From NCBI RefSeq assembly GCF_014217875.1, contig NZ_CP059060.1:1-64000 (forward strand): a stretch of 64,000 nt of DNA, written 5' to 3'. The stretch comes from Synechococcus sp. LTW-R (lineage in GTDB: Bacteria > Cyanobacteriota > Cyanobacteriia > PCC-6307 > Cyanobiaceae). This document shows positions 7,985-18,064 of this stretch, one piece after another (positions within the stretch are counted from its first letter, which is position 1; every line of letters starts with the position of its first letter). Under the pieces are notes generated by a model. That model worked only from the letters and a program-made list of their open reading frames with translations, was not told the DNA's origin and did no database searches. The position numbers were made by a program, and so were the translations under genes.

Positions 7985-9343
7985 ATGACCTCCGGCGATC
8001 GCGGTCATCCCCCTGAGCAGTGGGGGTCCTCCCTGGGGTTTGTCCTGGCCGCGGCGGGCAGTGCCGTCGGCCTGGGCAACCTCTGGGGCTTTGCCTACCG
8101 CGCCTCCCAGGGGGGCGGCGCGGCGTTCGTCGTTCTCTATCTGCTGATCGTTGCGGTGGTCTGTCTGCCGGTCTTGGTGGCCGAGATGGTCCTGGGGCGC
8201 AGCACGGGCCATGCCCCCCTTCTGGCGCCGATCACCGCCGGCGGTCGCCGCTGGGCCCCGCTGGGTTGGCTGTTCATGGCCGCCGCGATCGGGATCCTGA
8301 GCTACTACGCCGTCTTGATGGGCTGGACCGGCCGCAGCCTGATCCATGCCTTGAGTGCGCCGCTTCCCGCCGACATTCCCGCGGCTGAGCGCTTCTTCGC
8401 CGGCATCAGCAGCGGCGGCGACGCCGTGCTCGGGCACCTGATCAGCCTGGCCCTGACCGGGGTGGTGGTGGCGGCGGGCATCAAGGCCGGCATTGAGCGC
8501 CTGACCCGCTGGGCGATGCCCCTGCTCTTCCTGCTGCTGCTGGCCTTGGTGATCTGGGCGGCCTTCCTGCCTGGAGCGCACGAGGGCTACAACGGCTTCC
8601 TGCTGCGTTGGGACGCCAGCAAGCTCACGGATCTGACCACGATCCGCAACGCCTTCACCCAGGCCTTCTTCTCGATCGGCACCGGCATTGGCGCGATCTT
8701 GGCCTACTCCACCTACCTCAATCGCCGCAGTGGGATTCCCGGTGAGGCGGTGGCGGTGGTCGGCATGGACACCGCCGTTGGCCTGATGGCCGGCTGCATC
8801 ACCTTCCCGCTGGTGGCCAGCTTTGGCCTGGTGGATGTGGTGAGCAGCAGCACCGTGGGCACCCTCTTCATCAGCCTCCCCACCGGTTTGGCCTCCCTCG
8901 GCGGCGCCGGTCGGGTGGTGGCCGCACTGTTTTTCCTGTTGGCCTATGTGGCCGCGATCACCTCGTCGGTCTCGCTGCTGGAGGTGCCGGTGAGTTCGCT
9001 GATGGATCGCCTCGGTTGGAGCCGCTCCCGCTCGGTCTGGCTGATGGTGCTGCTGATTGCTGTGATCGGCCTGCCCTCCTGCCTGGATGTCGCGGTGCTC
9101 GAGCGGATGGATGCCCTCTTCGGTGGCGTCTGCCTGATCGCCGGTGGCCTGCTGCTGGCCCTGCTGTTGGGCTGGCAGGTGCCCGATCGCTTCCGCACGG
9201 ATCTGCTCGAGTCGGGGTCCTCGCCGGATCTGGTGCGGCTGCTGCGCTGGGCCCTGCGCTGGATCTCCGTGCCGGCCATCAGCCTGGGCCTGCTGATCTC
9301 GATCATTGACCTGGCCAAGAGCTGGAGCGGCGCTGGCGCTTAA
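7985..9343 (+). CDS. Neurotransmitter:sodium symporter family transporter
   Basis: The protein has 452 residues and about 11 membrane segments. The TM1 unwound sodium site is recognisable as GSAVGLGNLWGF at about residues 25-36, and TM6 as FFSIGTGIGAILAYSTYL. It should import an amino acid or similar solute with sodium across the plasma membrane. The TM1 motif normally reads GNxWRF; here the arginine of the extracellular gate is replaced by glycine (residue 35). Bacterial NSS members of this 'sodium-dependent transporter' branch vary in substrate and none can be assigned. It is 51 bases downstream of the DUF368 gene on the same strand. Confidence 0.88.
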   Translation: MTSGDRGHPPEQWGSSLGFVLAAAGSAVGLGNLWGFAYRASQGGGAAFVVLYLLIVAVVCLPVLVAEMVLGRSTGHAPLLAPITAGGRRWAPLGWLFMAAAIGILSYYAVLMGWTGRSLIHALSAPLPADIPAAERFFAGISSGGDAVLGHLISLALTGVVVAAGIKAGIERLTRWAMPLLFLLLLALVIWAAFLPGAHEGYNGFLLRWDASKLTDLTTIRNAFTQAFFSIGTGIGAILAYSTYLNRRSGIPGEAVAVVGMDTAVGLMAGCITFPLVASFGLVDVVSSSTVGTLFISLPTGLASLGGAGRVVAALFFLLAYVAAITSSVSLLEVPVSSLMDRLGWSRSRSVWLMVLLIAVIGLPSCLDVAVLERMDALFGGVCLIAGGLLLALLLGWQVPDRFRTDLLESGSSPDLVRLLRWALRWISVPAISLGLLISIIDLAKSWSGAGA

Positions 9344-9366
9344 CTGAGCGGAGCTGTCCTCTCCCC

Positions 9367-9582
9367 ATGGCCATCGGTCCCCAGTGGCTTCAACGCTTCA
9401 ACTTCATCGAGCGGGCGAAGTTGGAGCGTCAGCTGTGGGAGGCCTTTGAGCGGGGCGAGCCGATTGAGACCCTCGTCGAGCAGTGCGAGCCGGGCTTTCA
9501 AAAGGAGGTCTGGAGCACCACCGCTATCCGGATCCGCAAGATCGAGAAAATGATGCGAGATCAGCAGGCGCCGAAGGGTTAA
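9367..9582 (+). CDS. Small cyanobacterial-type hypothetical protein (71 aa)
   Basis: This soluble, charged, helix-rich protein contains WLQRFNFIERAKLERQLWEA, an acidic middle (ERGEPIETLVEQCEPGFQ) and the basic C-terminus RIRKIEKMM. The single Cys is at about residue 39. It lies 23 bases after the sodium symporter, so it may be the last gene of that unit. It ends 4 bases before the convergent cysS stop. No domain is recognised. Confidence 0.7.
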   Translation: MAIGPQWLQRFNFIERAKLERQLWEAFERGEPIETLVEQCEPGFQKEVWSTTAIRIRKIEKMMRDQQAPKG

Positions 9583-9586
9583 GGCG

Positions 9587-11017
9587 TCAGCTCCTCAGCC
9601 ACTCGGTCAGGCCACCGGGCTTGTCAATCAGCTCGATCCCCTGGGCCTTGAGCTCGTCGCGAATCCGATCCGCGGCTGCGAAGTCCTTGGCCGCCTTGGC
9701 CGCTTTGCGGGCTTCAATCTGTTCCTCGATGGCGGCGTCATCGAGCCCGCCGGCGCTCGCCTGGGCCTCGTGCTTGAGGCCCACCACCTCGGCGAGCTCC
9801 AGCAGCAGAGCGAGTTGTTGTTGATGGCCGTCCTGCTGCAGCTCGTCGCTGGCGCTGGAATCCCCGCGCTCGATCCGGTTGGCCAGGCCCCGCAGCGGTT
9901 TGGCCAGCTCAAAGAGCACGGCCAGGGCGGCGGAGGTGTTGAGGTCATCGTCCATGGCTGCCGCGAAGCGCGCGCGCGCGTCCGCCAGCGCGGCTGGCCA
10001 CTCCGTGGTCGTGCTGCCGGCAGCGGCGAGGCCGAGGGCGGCATTGAGTCCCTTCCAGCCGGTGGCCGCCGCCTCGAGGGCCTCCGCGGTGAAGTCCAGC
10101 GGTTTGCGGTAGTGGGCCTGCAGGGTGAACAGGCGCAGGGTCATCGGTGAGACCCCGGAATCCAGCAGGGCCCGGATCGTCGTGAAGTTGCCGAGGGATT
10201 TCGACATCTTCTGGCCGCCGACATTGACCATGCCGTTGTGGAGCCAGTAGTGGGCCAGCTCCTTGCCGGTGGCCGCTTCCGATTGGGCGATCTCGTTCTC
10301 GTGGTGGGGGAAGACGAGGTCTGCACCGCCGAGGTGGATGTCGATGGTGTCGCCGAGCTCCTCGCGCACCATCGCCGAGCACTCGATGTGCCAGCCCGGG
10401 CGTCCTTGACCCCAGGGGGAGGGGAAGCTGGGCTCGCCGGGTTTCGCACCCTTCCAGAGGGCGAAATCAAAGGGATGTTGTTTGCGGGCTTCTTCCGCAC
10501 TGGCCACCCGGCCGGCGGCGTTGTCCTGCTGCTGCTTGAGATCGCGGCCGCTGAGCTTGCCGTAGCCGGCGTGCTTCATCACGGCGAAGTAGACGTCCCC
10601 ATCGGCGGAGTAGGCGGCCCCCTTGGCCTCCAGTTCACTGATCAGGGTGCGAATCGCATCGAGGCTGCGGGTGGCCCGCGGCATCCGATCCGCCGGAAGG
10701 ATGTTGAGCCGCCCCATGTCGGCGACGAAGGCCTCGATATTGCGCTCGCTCACTGCGTCCATCGAGCTCCCCTCTTCGCTGGCGCGGTTCAGGATCTTGT
10801 CGTCGATGTCGGTGTAGTTCTGCACGAAGGTCACGGCGTAGCCGCTCCAGCGCAGGTGGCGGCGCAGAACATCCCAGGCGATGTAGCTGCGGGCGTGGCC
10901 GAGGTGGCAGAGGTCATAGACGGTGACCCCACAGCAGTAGATGCTGACCTTGCTGGGCTCGATCGGCGTGAACTCCTCGACGCGGCGGGTGAGGGTGTTG
11001 GTGAGCCGCAGGGTCAT
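9587..11017 (-). CDS. cysS: Cysteinyl-tRNA synthetase
   Basis: This class I synthetase charges tRNA-Cys. It has 476 residues. The HIGH-like motif [10 protein letters not shown] is at residues 37-46, the zinc/substrate block GWHIECSAM near 210, the [13 protein letters not shown] signature is present, and the KMSKS motif KMSKSLGNF lies near 270. The helical C-terminal anticodon-binding region carries [20 protein letters not shown]. Its ATG overlaps the polA stop (ATGA), so cysS is downstream in a polA-cysS operon. Confidence 0.97.
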   Translation of the reverse strand: MTLRLTNTLTRRVEEFTPIEPSKVSIYCCGVTVYDLCHLGHARSYIAWDVLRRHLRWSGYAVTFVQNYTDIDDKILNRASEEGSSMDAVSERNIEAFVADMGRLNILPADRMPRATRSLDAIRTLISELEAKGAAYSADGDVYFAVMKHAGYGKLSGRDLKQQQDNAAGRVASAEEARKQHPFDFALWKGAKPGEPSFPSPWGQGRPGWHIECSAMVREELGDTIDIHLGGADLVFPHHENEIAQSEAATGKELAHYWLHNGMVNVGGQKMSKSLGNFTTIRALLDSGVSPMTLRLFTLQAHYRKPLDFTAEALEAAATGWKGLNAALGLAAAGSTTTEWPAALADARARFAAAMDDDLNTSAALAVLFELAKPLRGLANRIERGDSSASDELQQDGHQQQLALLLELAEVVGLKHEAQASAGGLDDAAIEEQIEARKAAKAAKDFAAADRIRDELKAQGIELIDKPGGLTEWLRS

Positions 11018-13947
11018 TTCGCTTCCATCCAGTTGGGGCCAACGCCGGTCTCTACCACCAGGGGCACAGACAGGGTCACCGCGCGCTCCATGGTTTCACG
11101 CGTCAGGTTGAGCACGGCCTCTAGGGCATCCGGTGCCGCCTCGAGCACCAGTTCGTCGTGGACCTGCAGCAGCAGGCGCGCCGGCAGGCCGCTCTCGCCG
11201 AGCCGTTGCTGCAGTTGGACCATGGCCAACTTGATGATGTCGGCGCTGGAGCCCTGGATGGGGGCGTTGGCGGCGGCCCGCAGTTGCTGGGCCTCCATGC
11301 CGCCGCGGCGAGCCACATCCAGCTCGATCTCCAACGGGTCCTTGCCCAGGTGACGGCCCAGGCCACTGGGGTCGAAGGCGAAGGGGCGGCGGCGCCCCAG
11401 GATCGTCTCGACATAGCCGCGGCTGAGGGCGAGGCGCTCCTGCAGTTCGAGGAAGGCGAAGACCTTCGGGTAGCGCTGCTTGTACTTGCTGAGGAACTCT
11501 TTGGCTTCGGCCTGGCTGACGCCGGTCTCCCGGGCGAAGCGCTGAACGCCCATCCCATAGATGACCCCGAAGTTGATCGTTTTGCCGAGGCGGCGCTCGT
11601 CGCTGCTGACCTCGTCTTTCTCGAAGAGCAGTCGGGCGGTCAGGGCGTGGACGTCGTCACCGTTTTGGTAAGCCTGAACCAGCACCTCCTCGCCGGAGAG
11701 GTGGGCCAGGATCCGCAGCTCGATCTGGGAGTAGTCGGCGCTAATCAGGGTCCAACCGGCCTCGGGCAAGAAGGCTTTGCGAATGCGGCGGGAGAACTCT
11801 GTGCGAACGGGGATGTTCTGCAGGTTGGGGTTGCTGCTGGAGAGCCGTCCGGTGGCGGTCACGGCCTGGTTGAAGTCCGTATGGACCCGGCCGGTTTCCG
11901 GCTCCATCAGGGCCGGCAGGGCATCGACGTAGGTGCTCTTGAGCTTGCTCAAGGTGCGGTGCTCGAGCACCAGGGCCACCACCGGGTGGGCGTCCTCGAG
12001 CTTCTCGAGCACCGTCGCATCGGTGCTCCAGCCGGTCTTGGTCTTGCGGGACTTTTTGCGATCGAGACCGAGGGTGTCGAAGAGCAGTTCCCCGAGTTGC
12101 TTCGGTGAGGCCAGGTTGAACTCAGTGCCGGCGGCCTCCTTGGCCACCGTCTCCAAGCGCTCCAGGGTGGCCTTGAGTTCGCGGCTGAGTTCGCCGAGGT
12201 AGTCGTTATCGATGCGAATTCCGGTCGCCTCCATCTGGGCCAGCACGGGCTCGAGGGGCAGCTCCACCTGATCGAGCAACGTCGGCAGGGCGTCGCCCAG
12301 GGCTTCCAGTTGTTCTCTCAGCAGGGGGGTGAGCCGGTAGGTGACATGGACATCCATGCCGCAGTAGAGGGCGGCTTGGGCCATCGGGACCGCCGAGAAG
12401 TTGGCCCCTTTGGGCACCAGTTCGCTGTAGCTGGTGGGCAGGAAGCCGAAGTTCCGCTGGGCGAGCAGCTCCAGCCCGTGTTTGGCGTTGGCGTCCCGCA
12501 GGTAGTCCGCCAGCAGGGTGTCCATGACCACCCCGGCCAAGGGCAGGCCATGGCGCAAGAGGATCAGCCGGTCGTACTTGGCGTTCTGCAGCGTCTTGGG
12601 GTGCGCGCTGCTGCCCAGCCAGGGGGCGAGGGCCCCCAGCACCTGGTCCAGAGGCAGTTGGGGCGGATCGCTGAGTTCGGCTTGATGGCCAAGGGGGATG
12701 TAGGCCAGGTCGCTGAGGCCTGGGCCCCAGCAGACGCCCAGGCCGACGAGTTCGGCTTGGAAGGGATTGAGGCTGGTGGTTTCGGTGTCGACAGCCACCG
12801 GGTTCAGTGGGTCGTTGCAGGCCAGCAGGCGCTGCACCAAGGCCTCAAGCGCCTCGGGGCTGGTGATCAGTTGGGGCTCGAGGGCCGGCGTTTCGCTCGC
12901 TTTGTCCTCGCTGGCTTCGGGTTCGGTTGGGACCTCAGCCTTTGCGGCTGGTTCAGCGGCTGGCGTGGGGGGCTCGCTGGAGAAGACCGTGGCGAAGCTG
13001 TTCACCTGACGACGCAGGCTGAAGAGCTCCAGTTCCTCGAGGCTTTCGGCGAGGGAGTCGCTGTTGACGGAGCCCAGGGGAAGACGCGGGTCGCTGGGGA
13101 GCGGGATGTCCACCAGGATCTCGGCGAGCATCCGTGAGCGGTAGGCGCTCTCCCGGTCCGAGCTGAGCTTGCCGAGGAGGGCCCCCTTTAGTGCCCCCTT
13201 GGGATCTTTGGCTTTGGGGCCAGCGGCTTCGAGCTGCTCGAGGGCGGCATAGATCCCATCGAGATCGCCGTGGGCATTGAGCAGGGTGATGGCGGTCTTC
13301 GGACCCACCCCTTTGACGCCGGGGATGTTGTCGCTGCTGTCCCCCGTGAGGGCCTTGAGATCGACGACCTCTTCCGGGGTGACCCCCAACTTGGCGACGA
13401 CGCCGTCGCGGCGAATCTCGAGGGGGCCGCTGCTCTTGGCGTAGGGACCGCCTCCCATGTAGAGCACGGCGATGTCCCGCTCGTCGTCGACGAGCTGGAA
13501 GAGATCGCGGTCTCCAGAGAGGATGCGCACCCGCCAGCCGTCGTTGGCCGCCCGGTTGGCCAGGGTCCCGAGGACATCGTCGGCTTCATAGCCGGGAGCC
13601 ATGCAGAGGGGGATGTCGAGGGCCTGCTGAAGGATCTGCTGCAGGTTCCCGAGGTCCTGGAAGAAGTGTTCGGGTGCTGCTTCACGATGGGCTTTGTAGG
13701 CCTCGTCAGCTTCATGGCGGAAGGTGGGTTCAGCCGTGTCAAAGGCGATGACTACCCCCTGCGGGGCCAGGCCTTTGCAGTTGTCCAGCAGGGCCTTGAG
13801 GAAGCCGTAGGTGACCGAGGTGGGGATGCCCTCTTTGGTGCTCAGTCCCCCTTCACCCCCTTTGCTGAAGGCGTAGAAGCTGCGGAAGGCCAGGGAGTGG
13901 CCATCCACCAGCAGCAGCAGGGGTTTGAGGGTGGTGCCGCCGGTCAA
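11014..13947 (-). CDS. polA: DNA polymerase I
   Basis: This 977-residue repair and Okazaki-fragment polymerase has three domains. The 5'-3' exonuclease occupies about 1-300 ([37 protein letters not shown]). After an Ala/Glu/Pro-rich linker near 325-365 comes a 3'-5' exonuclease that keeps its first metal ligands ([12 protein letters not shown]), so proofreading is probably active. The polymerase domain from about 580 carries [30 protein letters not shown] and [11 protein letters not shown]. The gene heads the polA-cysS operon and is divergent from the DUF1643 gene, with only about 50 bases between them. Confidence 0.97.
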   Translation of the reverse strand: MTGGTTLKPLLLLVDGHSLAFRSFYAFSKGGEGGLSTKEGIPTSVTYGFLKALLDNCKGLAPQGVVIAFDTAEPTFRHEADEAYKAHREAAPEHFFQDLGNLQQILQQALDIPLCMAPGYEADDVLGTLANRAANDGWRVRILSGDRDLFQLVDDERDIAVLYMGGGPYAKSSGPLEIRRDGVVAKLGVTPEEVVDLKALTGDSSDNIPGVKGVGPKTAITLLNAHGDLDGIYAALEQLEAAGPKAKDPKGALKGALLGKLSSDRESAYRSRMLAEILVDIPLPSDPRLPLGSVNSDSLAESLEELELFSLRRQVNSFATVFSSEPPTPAAEPAAKAEVPTEPEASEDKASETPALEPQLITSPEALEALVQRLLACNDPLNPVAVDTETTSLNPFQAELVGLGVCWGPGLSDLAYIPLGHQAELSDPPQLPLDQVLGALAPWLGSSAHPKTLQNAKYDRLILLRHGLPLAGVVMDTLLADYLRDANAKHGLELLAQRNFGFLPTSYSELVPKGANFSAVPMAQAALYCGMDVHVTYRLTPLLREQLEALGDALPTLLDQVELPLEPVLAQMEATGIRIDNDYLGELSRELKATLERLETVAKEAAGTEFNLASPKQLGELLFDTLGLDRKKSRKTKTGWSTDATVLEKLEDAHPVVALVLEHRTLSKLKSTYVDALPALMEPETGRVHTDFNQAVTATGRLSSSNPNLQNIPVRTEFSRRIRKAFLPEAGWTLISADYSQIELRILAHLSGEEVLVQAYQNGDDVHALTARLLFEKDEVSSDERRLGKTINFGVIYGMGVQRFARETGVSQAEAKEFLSKYKQRYPKVFAFLELQERLALSRGYVETILGRRRPFAFDPSGLGRHLGKDPLEIELDVARRGGMEAQQLRAAANAPIQGSSADIIKLAMVQLQQRLGESGLPARLLLQVHDELVLEAAPDALEAVLNLTRETMERAVTLSVPLVVETGVGPNWMEAK

Positions 13948-13998
13948 AACGCCCTGGAAATCAAGTGGGCCCAGCCTGGCAGAAGGGGCCGGGCTGCT

Positions 13999-14511
13999 TT
14001 GAGCGCCTGCGGCCGTTATCGCTGGTGGCTCGAGCGGCAGTGGCAGCGAGAGGCTCCGCGGCTGCTCTTTATCGGCCTGAATCCCTCCCGGGCCGATGGC
14101 CAGCGGGACGACCCGACCCTGCGGCGGTTGCTGGGCTTCGCCCAGTCCTGGGGCTATGGGGCGCTGGAGGTGCTGAATCTGTTTTCACGCATCTCCCCCA
14201 GTCCGGCCGTGCTGCGGCGCAGTGCCGATCCCATCGGTTCGGAGACCGATCCCTGGTTGCGGCGGCGCCTGGCTCACCTGGCGCGCTCGCCTGGCTCGGC
14301 GGTCTGGCTCGGCTGGGGGAATGGCGGGCAGTGGCGGGGCCGCGATCAGGCGGTTTTGCCGGTCTTGCTCCAACAGGATCTGCCGCTGTTGGCCCTGGGG
14401 CTGACCGCTAGCGGCCAGCCCCGCCATCCGCTGTATGCCGCGAAGGCTGCGCGGCCGCTGCGTTTGACCCATTCTGGGGAGGAGCTTCGGTCTGGTTTCG
14501 CCCTCCGATGA
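13999..14511 (+). CDS. DUF1643 domain protein
   Basis: The sequence LLFIGLNPSRADGQRDDPTL is the hallmark of DUF1643, a small cytosolic family of unknown function often found beside DNA-metabolism genes. Later conserved stretches include VLNLFSRISPSP and VWLGWGNGG. The length from TTG 13999 is 170 residues. No ATG is available: candidate starts are TTG 13999 (MSACGRYRWW) or the rarer CTG near 13954, so the 5' end is uncertain. It is divergent from polA and overlaps the next gene by ATGA. Confidence 0.75.
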   Translation: MSACGRYRWWLERQWQREAPRLLFIGLNPSRADGQRDDPTLRRLLGFAQSWGYGALEVLNLFSRISPSPAVLRRSADPIGSETDPWLRRRLAHLARSPGSAVWLGWGNGGQWRGRDQAVLPVLLQQDLPLLALGLTASGQPRHPLYAAKAARPLRLTHSGEELRSGFALR

Positions 14512-14759
14512 CCCGCACCCCCAGCCGCTACGCGATCCATCTGCTGCTCTCGGGGGGCCATGAGCAGGTGGTGCACTTCCCCAGCCTGGATGCCTTTCAG
14601 CAGTGGGACGGAACCGTGCTGAACGCCGGACCGGCGGATGCATTTATCAATGTCCCGATCACGGAGCTCCCCGGGGAATATCTGGTGGTGCGCCCCAGTG
14701 CCGTGAAGGGGATCCGAGTGGAGCCGGTCTTCGGCGCCCTCGATGACGATGACTTCTGA
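14508..14759 (+). CDS. Hypothetical protein (83 aa), probably translationally coupled
   Basis: This small soluble acidic protein contains RYAIHLLLSGGHEQVVHFPS, FINVPITELPGEYLVVRPSAV and the tail GALDDDDF. The first part looks like alternating beta strands. It overlaps the upstream DUF1643 gene by 4 bases and the downstream antiporter gene by about 17 bases, so the three are probably one transcript. I do not recognise the family. Confidence 0.72.
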   Translation: MTRTPSRYAIHLLLSGGHEQVVHFPSLDAFQQWDGTVLNAGPADAFINVPITELPGEYLVVRPSAVKGIRVEPVFGALDDDDF

Positions 14760-16026
14760 GCTGATCTGGGGCTTTGCCTTCTTTGCAGGGGCCCTGGCGC
14801 GGTTGGTTGCGCGCCTGAGCGGCTGGCCAGCGGTGGTGGTGCTGTTGGCGTCGGGTCTCTTGATCGGCGATGCCGGCCTCGATTGGGTGCAACCCGAAGC
14901 CCTTGGGGGCGGGCTGGAGTCCCTGGTGGGACTCCTGGTCAGCCTGGTGCTCTTCGATGGCGGCCTGAATTTGCGTCTGGCCGGCCGAGACCTGCAGCGC
15001 GCGGTCCTGCAGTTGGTGCTCACCCGCGGCCTGCTGGGGCTCGCGGGCGGCGCCCTCTTGGCCCATGAATTGGCGGGGTTGTCCTGGCCGTTGGCTTGGG
15101 TTTTTGGTGCGATTGCCCTGGGAACCGGCCCCACGGTGATCACGCCCCTGGTGCAGCAGATGCGCCTGGTGCCGCGGCTCTCCACGGTGCTGGAGGCGGA
15201 GGGGTTGATCCTGGAGCCGGTGGGGGCGGTGCTGGCGCTGCTGCTGTTGCAGCTGGCCCTGGGTGATCTCTCCCAGTGGGATCAGGTCCTGCCGCTGTTG
15301 CTGCTGCGCTTGGGCGGCGGGGTGTTGATCGGCAGCCTGTCCGGCTGGCTGCTGGTGCTGGTGTTGGAGCGGCTGCCGCGGGAGGCCGAGGGCCTGAAGT
15401 TGCAGCTGAGCTTGGGGGTGCTCTTTCTCTTGGTGAGCGGCACCCAGGTGCTGCTGCCGGAGGCCGGTCTGCCGGCGGCGGTCTCGGCTGGGGTTGTCGT
15501 CGGCCTGGGCCTGAAGGAGGAATCGAGCAGCCTGGATGCGCTGATCGCCCACCTGGCGCAGTTGGCGATCACGGTGCTCTTTCCACTCTTGGCGGCGGAT
15601 CTGTCCTGGGGCGAGCTCTCGCCGTTGGGTTGGGGTGGGGTGAGTTGCGTGGCCGCCTTGATGCTGTTCCGCTGGTTGGTGGTTCAGGCCGGTTCGCTCG
15701 GGCTGCCGGGCCTGAGCTGGGGCGACAAATTGATGCTCAGCTGGGTGGCGCCGCGGGGCATTGTCACGGCGGCGGTGGCCAGCTTGTTCGCCTTGAAATT
15801 GGACGCCGCTGGCATCCTCGGCGGCGGCACGCTGAAGGGCCTGGTGTTCCTGACGATCTTGATCACGGTGGCGGTTCAGGGGCTCTCGGCTCCCCTGCTG
15901 GCCCGTCGTCTGGGGCTCGTGGAGAGCGACCTAGAGGCTGCGCTCGATGCGAGCCCGGGCCTCGCCGCTGGGTTGGAGCAGCAGCCAGGTGGTGAGCAGG
16001 TCGGGGCCCTGGAGGCTGCCGAGTAG
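14743..16026 (+). CDS. Cation:proton antiporter (CPA family)
   Basis: This 427-residue membrane protein has about 12 hydrophobic helices and an NhaP/KefB-type core. Blocks include [33 protein letters not shown] (in place of the more usual ATDP motif), [20 protein letters not shown] and [19 protein letters not shown]. It should exchange Na+ or K+ for protons at the plasma membrane. There is no C-terminal TrkA/RCK regulatory domain. ATG 14743 and ATG 14749 are equally possible. Its last 96 bases overlap, in antisense, the 3' end of gltX. Confidence 0.85.
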   Translation: MTMTSELIWGFAFFAGALARLVARLSGWPAVVVLLASGLLIGDAGLDWVQPEALGGGLESLVGLLVSLVLFDGGLNLRLAGRDLQRAVLQLVLTRGLLGLAGGALLAHELAGLSWPLAWVFGAIALGTGPTVITPLVQQMRLVPRLSTVLEAEGLILEPVGAVLALLLLQLALGDLSQWDQVLPLLLLRLGGGVLIGSLSGWLLVLVLERLPREAEGLKLQLSLGVLFLLVSGTQVLLPEAGLPAAVSAGVVVGLGLKEESSSLDALIAHLAQLAITVLFPLLAADLSWGELSPLGWGGVSCVAALMLFRWLVVQAGSLGLPGLSWGDKLMLSWVAPRGIVTAAVASLFALKLDAAGILGGGTLKGLVFLTILITVAVQGLSAPLLARRLGLVESDLEAALDASPGLAAGLEQQPGGEQVGALEAAE

Positions 16027-17382
16027 GGCGGCCCGCAAGGTTTTCATCAGCACGCCTTTCTTGACTCCGGCCGCAGCGACGGCCTTGCCCAGGAGCTCCT
16101 GGGCGGCTTCGGTGCTCAGGGGGCCTTCCGGGAGGTGCTCCAGCAGGGCCTTCAGGGCTGGACGGGCCCCCTCCAACTCGAGTTGCTTCAGGGCCGCTTC
16201 ACTGAGTTCGGGCCGCTCAAAGAAGGGGCGGGCCTGCTCGAGGCCGTCCTTGAGGGTGACGAGGGAGGGGCCGAGGAGGGCACAGAGCTCCTTCAACCAA
16301 GTCGCATCGCTGTGGCTCCAACCCTGGGCGCTCCACTGGGGTTCGAGTTCCGCCAGCAGCTGTTCGGGGCTGCGCTCATGCAGCACCTGGCTGTTCAGCC
16401 AATTCAGCTTGTCCCAGTCGAAGCGGGCTCCGGCCTTGTTGACCCGATCGAAGCCAAAGACCTTCGCAGCGTCGTTGAGGTTGAAGCGCTCCTCCATGCC
16501 CTCCGGCGGGGACCAGCCCAGCAGGGTCATGTAGTTGGCGAGGGCTTCCGCGGTGTAGCCCTGGTCGCGGAAGTCATTGACCGAGGTCACCCCATCCCGC
16601 TTGGAGAGCTTTTTGCCCTCCTTGTTGAGGATCAAGGGGGTGTGGGCGAATTCGGGGGCCGGCGCACCAAGGGCGGCATAGAGCAGCAGCTGCTTGGCGG
16701 TATTGGCGATGTGATCTTCGCCGCGGATCACATGGCTGATGGCCATGGCGGCGTCATCCACGACCACCACGAGGTTGTAGAGGGGGTCGCCGATCTGATC
16801 GGCCGGGGCCCGGCGGGCAATGACCATGTCGCCGCCCAGGTCGCTGCCGGACCAGCGCATGGCCCCACGGACCAGGTCGTTCCAGGTAATGACGGCATCG
16901 TCATCAATGCGGAAGCGAATGGTGGCTTCTCGTCCTTCGGCGATGAAGGCCTGCTCCTGTTCGGGGCTCAGGTTGCGGTGACGGTTGTCGTAGCGGGGGG
17001 CCCGGTTGGCGGCCGCCTGCTGCTCACGCATGTCTGTGAGCTCGGCTTCGGTGGCGTAGCAGCGGTAGGCCTTGCCGGAGTCCAGCAACTGCTGAATGGC
17101 GGCGCGATGGGCCTCGATCCGCTCGCTCTGGATGACCGGTTCCGCGTCCCAGTTGATCCCCAGCCACTGCAGGCCTTCCAGGATGTTGGCGGTGTATTCG
17201 GGTTTGCTGCGCTCTTTGTCGGTGTCCTCGATGCGCAGCAGGAATTCGCCACCGAGATGCCGGGCGAAGAGCCAGTTGAAGACCGCGGTACGCGCGGTAC
17301 CGATGTGGAGGGTTCCAGTCGGGCTGGGGGCGAGACGCACACGGACCGCCGCTCCAGTTCCAGTCACTGGCGTTGACCTCAA
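15931..17382 (-). CDS. gltX: Glutamyl-tRNA synthetase
   Basis: This class I synthetase charges tRNA-Glu. In cyanobacteria the product also feeds tetrapyrrole synthesis through glutamyl-tRNA reductase and HemL (hemL is at 32.1-33.4 kb). It has about 483 residues. The HIGH motif lies in [19 protein letters not shown] and the KMSKS-type motif is [13 protein letters not shown] near residue 257. The start is uncertain: TTG 17382 or GTG 17367, with the conserved [11 protein letters not shown] beginning about 13 residues in. The gene begins 9 bases downstream of tRNA-Asp. The terminal 96 bases overlap the antiporter gene on the other strand. Confidence 0.96.
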   Translation of the reverse strand: MRSTPVTGTGAAVRVRLAPSPTGTLHIGTARTAVFNWLFARHLGGEFLLRIEDTDKERSKPEYTANILEGLQWLGINWDAEPVIQSERIEAHRAAIQQLLDSGKAYRCYATEAELTDMREQQAAANRAPRYDNRHRNLSPEQEQAFIAEGREATIRFRIDDDAVITWNDLVRGAMRWSGSDLGGDMVIARRAPADQIGDPLYNLVVVVDDAAMAISHVIRGEDHIANTAKQLLLYAALGAPAPEFAHTPLILNKEGKKLSKRDGVTSVNDFRDQGYTAEALANYMTLLGWSPPEGMEERFNLNDAAKVFGFDRVNKAGARFDWDKLNWLNSQVLHERSPEQLLAELEPQWSAQGWSHSDATWLKELCALLGPSLVTLKDGLEQARPFFERPELSEAALKQLELEGARPALKALLEHLPEGPLSTEAAQELLGKAVAAAGVKKGVLMKTLRAALLGSLQGPDLLTTWLLLQPSGEARARIERSL

Positions 17383-17390
17383 GGTGGAAA

Positions 17391-17464
17391 CGGGACTGAC
17401 GGGATTCGAACCCGCAACTTCCGCCGTGACAGGGCGGTGCTCTAACCGGTTGAACTACAGTCCC
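17391..17464 (-). tRNA. tRNA-Asp (GTC)
   Basis: A 74-nt cloverleaf read on the minus strand. The acceptor stem is GGGACTG (17458-17464) paired with CAGTCCC (17392-17398), plus discriminator G. The anticodon arm reads CGCCCTGTCACGGCG with anticodon GTC, and the T-arm is GCGGGTTCGAATCCCGT. CCA is not encoded. It sits directly upstream of gltX and could share its transcript. Confidence 0.95.
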
Positions 17465-17614
17465 TTGAGTGCTCTAAGAGCTCTCTCCGTCTGGGATTTC
17501 AAGGCCCCAGCCGTGTCGCGTCGACGACCTCAAAAGTATCCGTTGTCGCCCTGCCCTCCGTCAACACACTCGCCGCTGAACCGGGCAAACCTTGCGAACT
17601 GGCACGGTCTGAGC

Positions 17615-17643
17615 AATAAAAAAGCCCGCCAATGGCGGGCTTG
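17615..17643 (-). terminator. Rho-independent terminator after the 62-aa gene (minus strand)
   Basis: On the minus strand, GCCCGCC-ATTG-GCGGGC forms a stem-loop followed by a run of six Ts (forward 17617-17623). It is 27 bases beyond the stop of the gene at 17670, in the right orientation to end it. Confidence 0.85.
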
Positions 17644-17669
17644 AAAGGTGATGAGCGGAGCCCAAGCGT

Positions 17670-17858
17670 TCAGGGGCGGAAACCGGCGGGTTCGATCAGG
17701 CGGACCTGATTGCCACGGGCAGTGAACTCACGGCCTTGGTCGCTTTGGACGACCACGCGACCGCCGGATTTGACGCGGATCACCCGGGCACGAACCCAGC
17801 CGAGGGCGGCGGATTCCAGAACCTTGACCACATCACCGGGCTGTAGATCCAACTCCAT
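17670..17858 (-). CDS. Small beta-rich hypothetical protein (62 aa)
   Basis: The protein begins MELDLQPGDVVKVLESA and continues with RARVIRVKSGGRVVVQSD and EFTARGNQVRLIEP. The regularly spaced strands and KOW/SH3-like feel suggest a small barrel, perhaps RNA- or DNA-binding; that is only inference. An in-frame ATG lies upstream at 17891, but the compact domain starts at 17858, which also leaves 37 bases to tRNA-Trp. The strong terminator at 17615-17643 follows. The unit may be tRNA-Trp plus this gene. Confidence 0.68.
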   Translation of the reverse strand: MELDLQPGDVVKVLESAALGWVRARVIRVKSGGRVVVQSDQGREFTARGNQVRLIEPAGFRP

Positions 17859-17895
17859 GTCCGGAAACGAGAGACTGCAGGTAGGGGACATCGAA

Positions 17896-17968
17896 CGCGC
17901 CGTGGAGGACTTGAACCCCCGACATCAGGTTTTGGAGACCTGCGTTCTACCAACTGAACTAACGGCGC
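17896..17968 (-). tRNA. tRNA-Trp (CCA)
   Basis: A 73-nt cloverleaf on the minus strand. The acceptor stem is GCGCCGT (17962-17968) paired with ACGGCGC (17897-17903), discriminator G. The anticodon loop CTCCAAA between CAGGT and ACCTG gives anticodon CCA. The T-arm is GGGGGTTCAAGTCCTCC. It lies between rplS and the 62-aa gene, all on the same strand. Confidence 0.95.
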
Positions 17969-18018
17969 AGGGCCGATGTCCCCTCGTCAAAGACTTCTGA
18001 AAACCAGATGTCTTCAGT

Positions 18019-18041
18019 GGCCACGACGGTTTGACGTGGCC
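18019..18041 (-). terminator. Possible hairpin after rplS
   Basis: A perfect 7-bp inverted repeat, GGCCACG (18019-18025) and CGTGGCC (18035-18041), lies 24 bases beyond the rplS stop and before tRNA-Trp. There is no T run, so it may be a processing or weak termination structure rather than a classic terminator. Confidence 0.4.
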
Positions 18042-18064
18042 GTGTTGCTTAAGGCGTTTGAGCC

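Noticed and set aside
6935-8581. Minus-strand open frame of about 548 codons opposite the DUF368 and symporter genes
   Set aside because: Gln/His/Arg-rich composition with no recognisable motif; it mirrors two real membrane-protein genes.
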